The notes beneath the pieces are model-generated. The model was not told the DNA's origin and ran no database searches. It was given only the letters and a program-made list of their open reading frames with translations. A DNA stretch of 64,000 bases from JADFGZ01 sp965222345 (lineage in GTDB: Bacteria > Acidobacteriota > Terriglobia > 2-12-FULL-54-10). Shown in pieces: positions 44,656 through 52,488 of this stretch. The translations under genes and the position numbers were made by a program. The stretch spans positions 372,001-436,000 of the forward strand of contig CBDCTS010000007.1 of the NCBI GenBank assembly GCA_965222345.1. The letters run 5' to 3'. Positions within the stretch are counted from its first letter, which is position 1, and each line of letters starts with the position of its first letter.

Positions 44656-45772
44656 GGCCGGGGAGCGCCGTACTTTATCCCCAAATACGTTTCCTCCAGA
44701 CACCCGGCTCTCAAACATGGCAGCCAGGGTCCGGCAGAAGGCCGTGCTGTATTTTGCCGTTGTCTCCGCCCTGCTTGTCCTGACCGCGGTCGCGGGCATC
44801 GCCATCGGGAGTACGCACATCGACTGGGCTGTTATCCTGCGCGTCGTAGCCGCCCGGCTGCTGCCGGAAGGGTGGCTAAGTCTGGCAGGCGTAGGCGAGG
44901 CTGAGCAGGCCATCGTCTGGCTGATCCGCGTGCCGCGCGTCGTTGTGGCCGCCGTCGTCGGCGCGGCGCTGGCTGTGGCTGGAGCTCAGATGCAGGGGCT
45001 GTTCCGCAATCCATTGGCGGAGCCCAGCATCATTGGGGCTAGCGCGGGTGCGGCACTGGGAGCCGTCATCGCCTTTGTGACGGCGCTCACTATGCGCTCG
45101 GCCCTTTGGCTGCCTCTGCTCGCCTTCCTCGGCGCATTGCTGGCGCTGTTCTTCGTTTACAGCTTCGCCACGCGCGCCGGGCGCGCGCCCACGGCGACGC
45201 TTCTTCTGGCCGGGATCGCCTTAAGCGCGCTCATCTCCGCCATCTCCTCCCTGCTGATCTCACTCAGCTTCATTGACTGGGAGGTGGCGGGGAACATCAT
45301 CTTCTGGATGATGGGAGGACTCGACAACCGCACATGGATACACGTCTGGATCTCAGCGCCGTTGCTTGTTGCCGGCATTGTGGCCGCTCTCTGGTTCCAT
45401 CGCGACCTGGATCTGCTGCTGATGGGCGAGGAGACATCGGCCACGCTTGGCGTGGAAACCGAGACATCCAAGCGCATCATCTTAACCACCTCTGCGCTGC
45501 TCACCGGCGCGGCGGTGGCCGTGAGCGGCGTCATTGGATTCGTCGGCCTCATTGTTCCCCACATGATTCGCCTGCTTCTGGGACCTTCGCATCGTATATT
45601 GTTGCCGGCGAGCGCCCTGACGGGAGCAACTTTTCTGATTTCCTGTGACCTGATCGCCCGGACGATCCATCCTCCAACGGAGATTCGCCTGGGGATCATC
45701 ACGGCTGCCTTCGGCGCGCCCTTTTTTCTTTATCTGCTCCGGCGGCACCGGAAGGAGATCGGCTACTTGTGA
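44639..45772 (+). CDS. btuC: BtuC-like ABC permease (FecCD family)
   Basis: A permease of about 377 residues. An N-terminal cytoplasmic stretch of ~35 residues precedes about ten transmembrane helices. FecCD-family blocks are present: RVPRVVVAAVVGAALAVAGA, MQGLFRNPLAEPSIIGASAGA, LLAGIALSALISAISSLL, FWMMGGLDNRTW, and GVIGFVGLIVPHMIRLLLGP, which holds the coupling region for the ATPase. The ATG at 44639 lies inside the end of btuF, and a GTG two codons earlier is possible; an internal ATG at 44717 would remove the extra N-terminus. Its stop overlaps the btuD GTG. Confidence 0.92.
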   Translation: MEQTIKAGERRTLSPNTFPPDTRLSNMAARVRQKAVLYFAVVSALLVLTAVAGIAIGSTHIDWAVILRVVAARLLPEGWLSLAGVGEAEQAIVWLIRVPRVVVAAVVGAALAVAGAQMQGLFRNPLAEPSIIGASAGAALGAVIAFVTALTMRSALWLPLLAFLGALLALFFVYSFATRAGRAPTATLLLAGIALSALISAISSLLISLSFIDWEVAGNIIFWMMGGLDNRTWIHVWISAPLLVAGIVAALWFHRDLDLLLMGEETSATLGVETETSKRIILTTSALLTGAAVAVSGVIGFVGLIVPHMIRLLLGPSHRILLPASALTGATFLISCDLIARTIHPPTEIRLGIITAAFGAPFFLYLLRRHRKEIGYL

Positions 45773-46584
45773 CCCGCTTGCAGCTCACAACCGCAGGAGT
45801 GTCGATCGAGGGTGCATGGCTCGTTCGCGGCGTCACGCTGGGACTCGAGGCTGGCCGGCTGACGACGCTCGTCGGCCTGAACGGTTCCGGGAAATCGACG
45901 ATCCTGCGCCTGCTCGCCGGGCTGTGGCGCCCGGCCGAAGGAGAGGTCCTGCTGGACGGCCAGCAACTCCACGTTTTCTCCCGCCGGGAGATAGCGAAAC
46001 AGGTGACGTTCGTAGCCCAGGACGAGCGCCTCGATTTTGCCTTCACCGTCCAAGATGTGGTTGCCATGGGACGACACCCTCACCTGGGCCGTTTTGGCCG
46101 CGAGGGTCCCGAGGACCGCCAGGCGATCCAGGACGCCCTCCAGTGCGCCGATGTCGCTCATCTTGCCGGGCGTTTTGCAAACGAGCTGTCGGGCGGTGAA
46201 AAGAAGCGAGTTCTGCTTGCAAGAAGTCTGGCCACCCAGGCGGACGTCATCCTGCTAGATGAGCCGACTTCGAACCTCGACGTCGAGCACGCTTTGGAGA
46301 TTCTCGATCTCTGCCGGGGGCTTTCGGAAGCTGGCAAGACGATTGCGATGGCCATCCATGATCTCAATGCCGTCTGCCGATTCTCTGACCGGGTGGCTGT
46401 CGTTCACCACGGTCGGCTGCACGCGGTGGATGAACCATCTCGCCTGCTGACCAGCGAAACCATCGAGAAAATCTTTGGTGTCGAGGCCGAGCGAGCACGG
46501 ACGCCAGGCGGAGAGAGCGTGTTCCTCTTCAACCGCAGAGGTGCTGCGACAAATAGCCACCATGAGGAAGCGAGTACGGGCTGA
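45769..46584 (+). CDS. btuD: BtuD-like ABC transporter ATPase
   Basis: A 271-residue ATP-binding subunit. Walker A is GLNGSGKST (36-44), the signature is ELSGGEKKRVLLARSLA, Walker B is DVILLDEPTSNLD, and the H-loop is AMAIHDLNAV. A GTG start overlaps the permease stop (GTGA), so translation is coupled. It powers corrinoid import with BtuC. The operon appears to end here: about 200 bp of non-coding sequence with a degenerate dispersed repeat follow, then an integrase. No cobalamin salvage genes are attached. Confidence 0.92.
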   Translation: MTRLQLTTAGVSIEGAWLVRGVTLGLEAGRLTTLVGLNGSGKSTILRLLAGLWRPAEGEVLLDGQQLHVFSRREIAKQVTFVAQDERLDFAFTVQDVVAMGRHPHLGRFGREGPEDRQAIQDALQCADVAHLAGRFANELSGGEKKRVLLARSLATQADVILLDEPTSNLDVEHALEILDLCRGLSEAGKTIAMAIHDLNAVCRFSDRVAVVHHGRLHAVDEPSRLLTSETIEKIFGVEAERARTPGGESVFLFNRRGAATNSHHEEASTG

Positions 46585-46643
46585 CCGATTTAGAACGGTT
46601 TGCCGGCAGGTGTAAATCAGGAATGGCAGGCAACCAGAAACGC

Positions 46644-46670
46644 CGTCATGCTGAGTAAAGCGAAGCAGGG
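46644..46670 (+). repeat. Degenerate GTCATGCTGAG repeat
   Basis: GTCATGCTGAGTAAAGCGAA matches the arm seen at 6349 and one arm of the inverted repeat at 60303. It lies between btuD and the island integrase. Confidence 0.45.
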
Positions 46671-46849
46671 GAGAAAGCCAGAAATGCCTGTCGCTACCAC
46701 AGCCTACGCACAGAATCTAACGATGTACAAAATAGTCCAGGTAAGTTCATAACTGTCTATATAATCAATTTATTATAGAATTCTTGTCGCACCGTGCATT
46801 GCCCACGACTTCCCTTGTAATCCACTGTCATCCCATTTATAATGGTGGG

Positions 46850-48073
46850 ATGATTACTGTAATTGATACAGCCAACCTATCACCAAAAACCAAGCCCAAA
46901 GGCCGCCATCCCGACAAAGCACTGTCCGTTTCTTTCGTGCGCTCGGCTTGTGTGGGAAGACATGCTGACGGCAACGGGCTATACCTCTTCGTCCAGCCTA
47001 GCGGAGCCCGAAGCTGGATTCAACGTCTCATCATCCGAGGCCGACGTCGCGAGCTCGGACTCGGCAGTGTCACCCTGATATCGCTCGCCGAGGCTCGCGA
47101 AAAGGCACAGGCTAATCGCAAGCTGGCCCGCGAGGGCGGTGACCCGCTGGCAGAGAAACGCCGCGCCCAGGGCATACCCAGCTTCGCTGAAGCCGCCGCG
47201 CGCGTGCTGCAACAAAAGCAAGCCGGCTGGCGAAGCTCGACTCACCCGAGGGATTGGCTGAGCAGCCTGGAACGCTACGTTTTTCCTCGGATCGGCAAGA
47301 TGCCGGTCTCAGCAGTGACCAGTGCCGATGTGCTGGAGATCCTCACGCCCATCTGGCACCTGAAGGCGGTCATGGCCCGTTGCGTCCAGCAGCGCATGCG
47401 CGCGGTGTTGGAATGGGCCGTGGCGATGGAGTTTCGGCTCGACAACCCCTGTGACCGGGTCGTGGCGGTGCTCGGTGCCCAACACGACATCGTGCGGCAC
47501 ATGCGGGCATTACCCCACCGGGAAGTGCCGGCGGCCATCGAGACGATCCGTGTGTCGAATGCGAGGCCAGTCGTGAAGCTGGCATTCGAGTTCCTGGTAC
47601 TGACGGCGGCGCGGTCCGGCGAGGTGCGTGGGGCGGTGTGGTCCGAGATCGATCGGGACGAGGGTGTGTGGACGATTCCGGCCACGCGGATGAAGGCGAA
47701 GCGTGAACACCGGGTGCCGCTGTGCCGCCGCGCCATGGAGATTCTGGACGCGGCCCGGACGCTCGGCGAAGGCGGCAATCTGCTCCTGTTCCCGAGCGTG
47801 CAGCAAGAAAAGCAACTCGGTGACATGATGTTGTCGGGATTGCTCAAGGACCTGAAGATCGCGGCCGTGCCGCACGGTTTCCGCTCCAGTTTCCGGGACT
47901 GGGCGGCCGAGGAGACAAATCATCCTCGAGAGGTCATCGAGGCGGCCCTGGCGCATGTGGTCCGGAACAAGGTCGAGGCGGCCTACGCCCGCTCGGACCT
48001 GTTTGAGCGCCGGCGGATTTTGATGGATGACTGGGCAGCCTATCTCGACAGCGAGCGCGAGAGCGCCGGTTGA
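46850..48073 (+). CDS. Tyrosine integrase (P4-like, prophage/island type)
   Basis: About 407 residues starting MITVIDTANL. The N-terminal DUF4102-like arm-binding domain is visible (DGNGLYLFVQPSGARSW, RRRELGLGSVTLISLAEARE). The catalytic core shows Arg in LTAARSGEVRGAVW, the H-x-x-R box in VPHGFRSSFRDWAAE, and the Tyr nucleophile in VEAAYARSD. The alternative upstream start at 46784 adds residues unlike the family. It lies just past the btuD gene and marks the left part of a mobile island; no tRNA was seen beside it. A very AT-rich stretch (46755-46785) just upstream is a likely promoter or attachment-side sequence. Confidence 0.9.
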   Translation: MITVIDTANLSPKTKPKGRHPDKALSVSFVRSACVGRHADGNGLYLFVQPSGARSWIQRLIIRGRRRELGLGSVTLISLAEAREKAQANRKLAREGGDPLAEKRRAQGIPSFAEAAARVLQQKQAGWRSSTHPRDWLSSLERYVFPRIGKMPVSAVTSADVLEILTPIWHLKAVMARCVQQRMRAVLEWAVAMEFRLDNPCDRVVAVLGAQHDIVRHMRALPHREVPAAIETIRVSNARPVVKLAFEFLVLTAARSGEVRGAVWSEIDRDEGVWTIPATRMKAKREHRVPLCRRAMEILDAARTLGEGGNLLLFPSVQQEKQLGDMMLSGLLKDLKIAAVPHGFRSSFRDWAAEETNHPREVIEAALAHVVRNKVEAAYARSDLFERRRILMDDWAAYLDSERESAG

Positions 48074-48288
48074 TGATCGCCTATCTTCGGGACCGCCCGG
48101 CTGTCCTGATGACGCACGGGTGGACCCACCGCCAGGCGGAATGGATCACCCTGGTCTGCTTGCACAGCGGCGTGTTCTTCCGCTCCCAGTACCTCGCCTT
48201 CATCGGCCAGACCAATCCGGCACTGGCCAACCGCTTCCTCCGGCGCTCCGCGAGGGTAAGCCGAAACTGCCCTGTTAGCTGCCAGTGA
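48073..48288 (+). CDS. Small island protein coupled to the integrase, probably truncated
   Basis: About 71 residues starting at an ATG that overlaps the integrase TGA. The sequence RQAEWITLVCLHSGVFFRSQYLAF resembles the N-terminus of a longer conserved protein found beside integrases in mobile elements, but I cannot name the family. The frame loses similarity after ANRFLRR and stops soon after, while another frame continues with A-L-R-E-G-K-P-K-L. Probably a truncated or frameshifted relic. Confidence 0.5.
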   Translation: MIAYLRDRPAVLMTHGWTHRQAEWITLVCLHSGVFFRSQYLAFIGQTNPALANRFLRRSARVSRNCPVSCQ

Positions 48289-48489
48289 CAACCATGTAGA
48301 GCAGCCCTAAAACGGCGGTGGTGAGCAGCGCGAGCAGCGTCCAGAGTAAACGCCGTATCGCGTCGATCCGGTACCCCAAAGCGTCAATGCGACTCCCTAG
48401 AGCGGCAGCTTGGCGTTGACTTCGGTAAAACCCGCCTTCATCTCGGCGATGAGGTCGGTTGAGGGGGTGAGGTTAGCTGGGGATGGCAT
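48275..48489 (-). pseudogene. Frameshifted small membrane protein
   Basis: On the minus strand, ATG at 48489 opens MPSPANLTPSTDLIAEMKAG and runs to a TAG in about 30 codons. A second frame continues GSRIDALGYRIDAIRR and then a transmembrane helix (LLWTLLALLTTAVLGLLYMV), ending TAA at 48275. One base shift joins them into a short coiled-coil plus C-terminal-anchor protein of about 71 residues. No ribosome site is evident. Function unknown. Confidence 0.45.
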
Positions 48490-48767
48490 GCGTTTTCAAA
48501 AAGGAAATCCGGGTTAAGCCAGAAAACGCCTTATTTTCATGCGATTTTCCAGACACTGCTCCGTTCCTTACATCATTGATGGGTTTCTCTGCCTGCCGAA
48601 AGCGACGCAGGTTATGTCAGAGAACGTCATAGAGGCAGCACTGCATCAGCCAGTTGTTACCGTTGAGGGCGAGCGGGCCGCCATTATCCAATTTTCTACA
48701 AATTCAAACCTCGTCGAGGGCCTTGTCTCCCCAAGGCCGCCCCTCAGTAACCAATTTATACGGTGAT
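48490..48767. other. Island intergenic stretch left of IS30
   Basis: No supported gene. An open frame on the plus strand at 48539-48766 runs straight into the IS30 end (VEGLVSPRPPLSNQF), so it could be part of a gene cut by the insertion, but I recognise nothing in it. Confidence 0.3.
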
Positions 48768-49986
48768 CTCAACGGGTCGATGCAACACTTTACCCTAAAG
48801 GAGAAGGTGAAGTGTATGCGGAAGAAACAAAAGAGGCAGCGGCGAAGTTTGACAGTAACGGAGCTGGTGGAGGTCTGGGATCGGTGGCAGCAGGGTGAGT
48901 CTTCCAAAGCGATCGGACGTGTGCTTGGGAGAGAACCGTCATCTGTGTACGCCGTGCTTTTGCGCCACGGGGGTATCCGTCCCCGCTCCCGATGCCGCTC
49001 ACGCCGGGTGCTGACTTTGGCCGAGCGGGAGGAGATTTCCAGAGGCATTGCGGCGAAGCGATCGATCCGATCGATTGCCGTGTTGTTGGGTCGTTCCCCG
49101 TCGACCCTCAGCCGGGAGGTGGGTCGCAATGGAGGCTATGCCAGCTATCGGGCGTCGGAGGCCGATCAGCGGGCCTGGGATCGGGCTCGCCGCCCGAAAT
49201 CATGTCGACTGGTCCGTTGTCCGCGGTTGCGTCAGCTTGTGGAAGAGAAGCTGCGAGAGGTCTGGTCGCCCGAGCAGATCGCCGGCTGGATGAAGCGCAC
49301 GTATCCAGAGGATAAGTCGGTTCAGGTATCTCACGAAACGATCTATCGTAGCCTTTTTATTCAGGCCCGCGGGGCTCTGAAGAAAGAGCTGGCTCAGTAT
49401 CTGCGGTCCAGGCGAACGATTCGCCGGTCCCGGCATGCCAGCCGGAAAGGCCATGGGAAGGGACAGATCGCCGACATCGTATCGATCCGGGAGCGCCCGG
49501 TTGCAGTGGAAGATCGTGCGGTGCCGGGTCACTGGGAAGGCGATCTAATCGCCGGATCGACAAACAGCTACATTGCGACTCTGGTGGAACGTCATTCGCG
49601 TTACGTGATGTTGGCGAAAGTGGCCAGCAAGGAAACAGAAACCGTTGTGTCCACGCTGATCCAACAGGCCAGGCAACTACCGACGGAACTTTACAAATCG
49701 CTGACCTGGGATCGGGGTCTGGAAATGGCGGATCACAAGCGGTTCACATTGGCGACCGACATTGACGTCTACTTCTGCGATCCGAAAAGTCCATGGCAGC
49801 GCGGATCGAACGAGAACACCAATGGACTGCTCCGATATTATTTCCCCAAACGGACGGACTTGTCGGTACACTCCCAGGAGTATCTGGATCAGATTGCGCG
49901 CCAGCTCAACGAACGGCCCCGCAAGACGCTGGAGTTTGAAACTCCAGCCGAACGATTCAATGCATGTGTTGCATCGACCCGTTGAG
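48768..49986 (+). mobile_element. IS30-family insertion sequence, 1219 bp
   Basis: The ends are perfect 21-bp inverted repeats, 48768-48788 and 49966-49986 (CTCAACGGGTCGATGCAAC...). One transposase gene lies between them. No convincing short target duplication is visible (flanks GGTGAT and CTGGCA). Confidence 0.9.
48816..49985 (+). CDS. IS30-family transposase
   Basis: About 389 residues; the ATG at 48816 (MRKKQKRQRRSLTVTELVE) lies behind AAGGAG. Helix-turn-helix segments (IRSIAVLLGRSPSTLSREV) precede WSPEQIAGW and the catalytic core: Asp in GHWEGDLIAG, Asp in LTWDRGLEMADH, and Glu in QRGSNENTNGLLR followed by YYFPK, all classic IS30 motifs. The longer upstream frame reads through the left inverted repeat and is not the real start. 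The gene is intact, so the element may be active. Its 3' end overlaps the right inverted repeat. Confidence 0.92.
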   Translation: MRKKQKRQRRSLTVTELVEVWDRWQQGESSKAIGRVLGREPSSVYAVLLRHGGIRPRSRCRSRRVLTLAEREEISRGIAAKRSIRSIAVLLGRSPSTLSREVGRNGGYASYRASEADQRAWDRARRPKSCRLVRCPRLRQLVEEKLREVWSPEQIAGWMKRTYPEDKSVQVSHETIYRSLFIQARGALKKELAQYLRSRRTIRRSRHASRKGHGKGQIADIVSIRERPVAVEDRAVPGHWEGDLIAGSTNSYIATLVERHSRYVMLAKVASKETETVVSTLIQQARQLPTELYKSLTWDRGLEMADHKRFTLATDIDVYFCDPKSPWQRGSNENTNGLLRYYFPKRTDLSVHSQEYLDQIARQLNERPRKTLEFETPAERFNACVASTR

Positions 49987-50668
49987 CTGGCAACATTTTG
50001 TAGGTGCACCAGGAATCCGTTGCTGCAAACGCTTCATCCAGAGTGTAGGATTTGCCGCTTCTCTCCATGGTTTCTTCTTCCAGCCACTTGTCCAAATGGT
50101 TCTTGCAGCAAAAGAAATTGGTGTTGACGCATACGATGAGATAGTAGGGCGCATTAACCGGCAATCTGTTTTCGAGCCAAATGCATATGTCATCCGGAGA
50201 ACGATCCACGATTTGGGTTCCATTTCCCCCGTAGCCTATGGAGATTTCCCGGTCACAATACCTGCAGCATGATTTCACTCTGATGTCCTTGCCAAAAGTG
50301 GGCGGAAGTGTCAGGGCATCCATCGCGCAAGGAGAATAGGAAATACGTCCTCCATCCGGCCTGATCAGCTTGTGTATCGTAGGTATCCCTGCCACCGGAT
50401 AGAAAGCGATAACATTCTTGAAGAAAGGATCTCTATAAATGCCATATACGCTTTCAAATGCATCCAGTATTTCCTCGACTGCCGCTACGGGAAGGCCGGT
50501 GTTTTGCGCAACCTCCCCAGGAGATGATCTCCTGCCTTGTTCAAAGAGCGTATTGCTCACGTAGAGGTAGACCTTTCGCATCTCTGGAGAAATCATTGAA
50601 GGGTCTGGAGGGGGACAACTCTCTGCTTCTTCCATTTTCTTTGCATCCGCATCGTTCTTTTCCGTCAT
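49889..50668 (-). CDS. merB: MerB-like (organomercurial lyase) protein, 3' end replaced by IS30
   Basis: The start at 50668 (MTEKNDADAKK) follows GGGAGG. An N-terminal winged-helix-like region (SPGEVAQNTGLPVAAVEEIL) is followed by a MerB core: FYPVAGIPTIHKL, SPCAMDALTLPP with Cys and Asp spaced as in the C-x-x-D of alkylmercury lyase, and IVCVNTNFFCC, where the second catalytic Cys is expected. About 227 host-encoded residues precede position 49987; the remaining ~33 residues (from about RVDATHALNR) are read from the IS30 end. MerB proteins are about 210 residues, so the core may be complete. No merA or merR lies in the window, so mercury detoxification is uncertain. Confidence 0.72.
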   Translation of the reverse strand: MTEKNDADAKKMEEAESCPPPDPSMISPEMRKVYLYVSNTLFEQGRRSSPGEVAQNTGLPVAAVEEILDAFESVYGIYRDPFFKNVIAFYPVAGIPTIHKLIRPDGGRISYSPCAMDALTLPPTFGKDIRVKSCCRYCDREISIGYGGNGTQIVDRSPDDICIWLENRLPVNAPYYLIVCVNTNFFCCKNHLDKWLEEETMERSGKSYTLDEAFAATDSWCTYKMLPAQRVDATHALNRSAGVSNSSVLRGRSLSWRAI

Positions 50669-50907
50669 TGCTCGATCCTCCCATGACATTTCGTCCGAAA
50701 TTAATTTTTGGGCGTTCCGGCGGTTGAAAGTGTACATCCATTAGCATCCTAGCGAGTACAAGTTTTTCTCCGAGAGGACCATCGGCTCCGAGCCTCCCTT
50801 TCCGGGTCCCCCCAAACCGTCCAATCAGCATCCAAGACCAGCTTTTTCAGACACATCTCCATTCCTGGAATATATCGTAATCGCTTTCTTGGCTGCCGCC
50901 GCAAGAG
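50669..50907. other. Upstream region of the MerB-like gene
   Basis: About 240 bp without a supported gene; it should hold the promoter of the leftward MerB-like gene. No operator or MerR-type dyad stands out. Confidence 0.35.
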
Positions 50908-51311
50908 CTATCCCGATGGAAGCACTAATCTGTCGATCCGCCCCAACATGCTGGCAAACAGCCGCCGCGTCAGATGGCCCCCTGCCAGCAACAGCCAATA
51001 ATAGCGGACATGTTTCACGACTCTCCCGCCCCCGTCTTCACCAAGTGCTGCTACCAGCTGGTCAGCGACCACTTCTCGATTCTCTGCGGCAGCACCAGCC
51101 GCCGCCACAGGTTCCCCAGGTTGTAGGCGATCACTCTCAGCCACAGGCGCACCTCGTTGGATCGCAAACGATGGCAGCTCAATCGCGTCATCTTCACTGC
51201 CTGCTTGCCTTCCTTGATCCACTGCTCTGCGGTGCCCCGCTTATTGTAAAACCGCACCACCGCCCGACTTAGAAGCGTCAGGTTCGTCACGACGAACCCC
51301 ACTCGCGGGAA
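50908..51311 (-). pseudogene. IS1380-family transposase C-terminal remnant
   Basis: The minus strand reads FPRVGFVVTNLTLLSRAVV, RFYNKRGTAEQWIKEGK, AVKMTRLSCHRLRSNEVRLW, LRVIAYNLGNLWRRL and ends the first frame at SLTSW plus TAG. Another frame resumes GRVVKHVRYYWLLLAGGHL and continues to a stop at 50908. These are the C-terminal blocks of IS1380 transposases. One nonsense codon and one frameshift separate them, and the N-terminal two thirds are absent. Confidence 0.82.
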
Positions 51312-51464
51312 CAACTCCCCGGGCCGCACGAAGACCAACGGCGCCAAGCGCAGGGCACACCGTACCGGTAGCGTTCCCCGGTAGCCGTCCAGCACCCGCA
51401 GCAACGGGCCGACCTGCTTCGGATCGGTGATGGCGGGCAATTCCACCGACACCGAACTGCGCAC
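51312..51464 (-). pseudogene. Tyrosine integrase fragment fused to the IS1380 remnant
   Basis: Fifty-one codons read LPAITDPKQVGPLLRVLDG, YRGTLPVRCALRLAPLVFV, RPGEL, the segment leading to the catalytic Arg of P4-type integrases. At RPGEL the frame passes directly into IS1380 sequence (FPRVGF), so an insertion or recombination cut the integrase there. It is a different subfamily from the intact integrase at 46850. Confidence 0.75.
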
Positions 51465-52488
51465 CTAGGGCGATTCGCATGAGTGGCTTTGGAGAGCTTT
51501 ACAGGGAAAAGGTCTGGCGGTGCAGGTCGTCGCCATTGGGGCGGACCATAAAGCCATATTACGGTCCCAGGCGGCGCTCTGAAGTTGGAACAACGGGACG
51601 GGTGAGCAGGGCGAACAAAGAGCAGAAGGACCGACCCGGAACGACCCGGATGTGAAGGCGGAAATACAGTACATCGAGGACGCGGTTGTGACCGTGGAAA
51701 GCGACATTATATCGAAGTACGGCGGAGTGCAGGGGTGCTCAGATCGACTGGTGAAATTGAAAGGATTTCCCCGGTCGAACGGCTTGAGGGATGCCACAAT
51801 TGACGGCTACGAGACGTGGGTTTCGAGCCGCTTAAGGGTGCTGGAATCGGACCTATGAACCGCAGCAATGGAACTCCCGGAATCGTTGCCGAGATAGACG
51901 GTTTTTGTGCCTGCCGTGCATGGTGGCCGTGCCGATCTTTTTTGCCACTTATATAAGGGGGGGGTGGGGCAAGAATCGGCCTTGATTTGTGGCACCACTA
52001 ATTTTGTCTATGTCATTGCCCCGCCGTTACTTGTCTGCATCAACCAGGCCAGCCAGCGCACGATACAGCGGAAAAGGGAAGGACGAGAGCGACCCCCCCT
52101 TTTTTGCCGCTCTAGCGGCAAACAGGGAAGGGGGTTTGTGGCATACCCTGCCCCCCCCTTTTGGGGGTCGCTCCCGTCCAATTTATCCCTGCGGGAAGGC
52201 TCCGAACCGGCTACGAAGCCGGCACCGGTACAGCGAAGCCGAGGGACGGCGTCCGCAGACCAAAGCTCGTCCACTGGCCGTGCCGGCACGCTGAGGACCG
52301 TGCCCTCTACCAGCGATCTTCGACGCGTAGCGCGCCCCAATTGTGACCCCACTCGACGGCCTCGGACTCCCGGACTCCGGGTGGATCGCTCGCCAACCTG
52401 TCTATAAACATCCTGCAAATCTCTCAAACAGTCAACGGCTCGGAGAATGAATGTTACACGGGTCGCGGGAGTCTGATATGATCCCGGC
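51465..52488. other. Unassigned island region with homopolymer runs
   Basis: About 1 kb with no recognised gene. A 68-codon plus-strand frame at 51652-51858 (MKAEIQYIEDAVVTVESDII...) looks protein-like but has no ribosome site or known motif. Runs of G or C at about 51958-51968, 52091-52098 and 52150-52158 flank a perfect 9-bp stem (TTTGCCGCT-CT-AGCGGCAAA, 52102-52121). Confidence 0.4.

Noticed and set aside
46585..46849. Looked for a tRNA gene as the integrase target
   Set aside because: No cloverleaf-like sequence could be seen; only an AT-rich stretch and a repeat arm.
48539..48766. 75-codon open frame running into the IS30 left end
   Set aside because: No ribosome site or known motif; kept only as a possible fragment of an interrupted gene.
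52008..52427. 139-codon minus-strand frame in the unassigned island region
   Set aside because: Composition is dominated by Arg, Gly and Pro from G/C runs, and there is no start signal.
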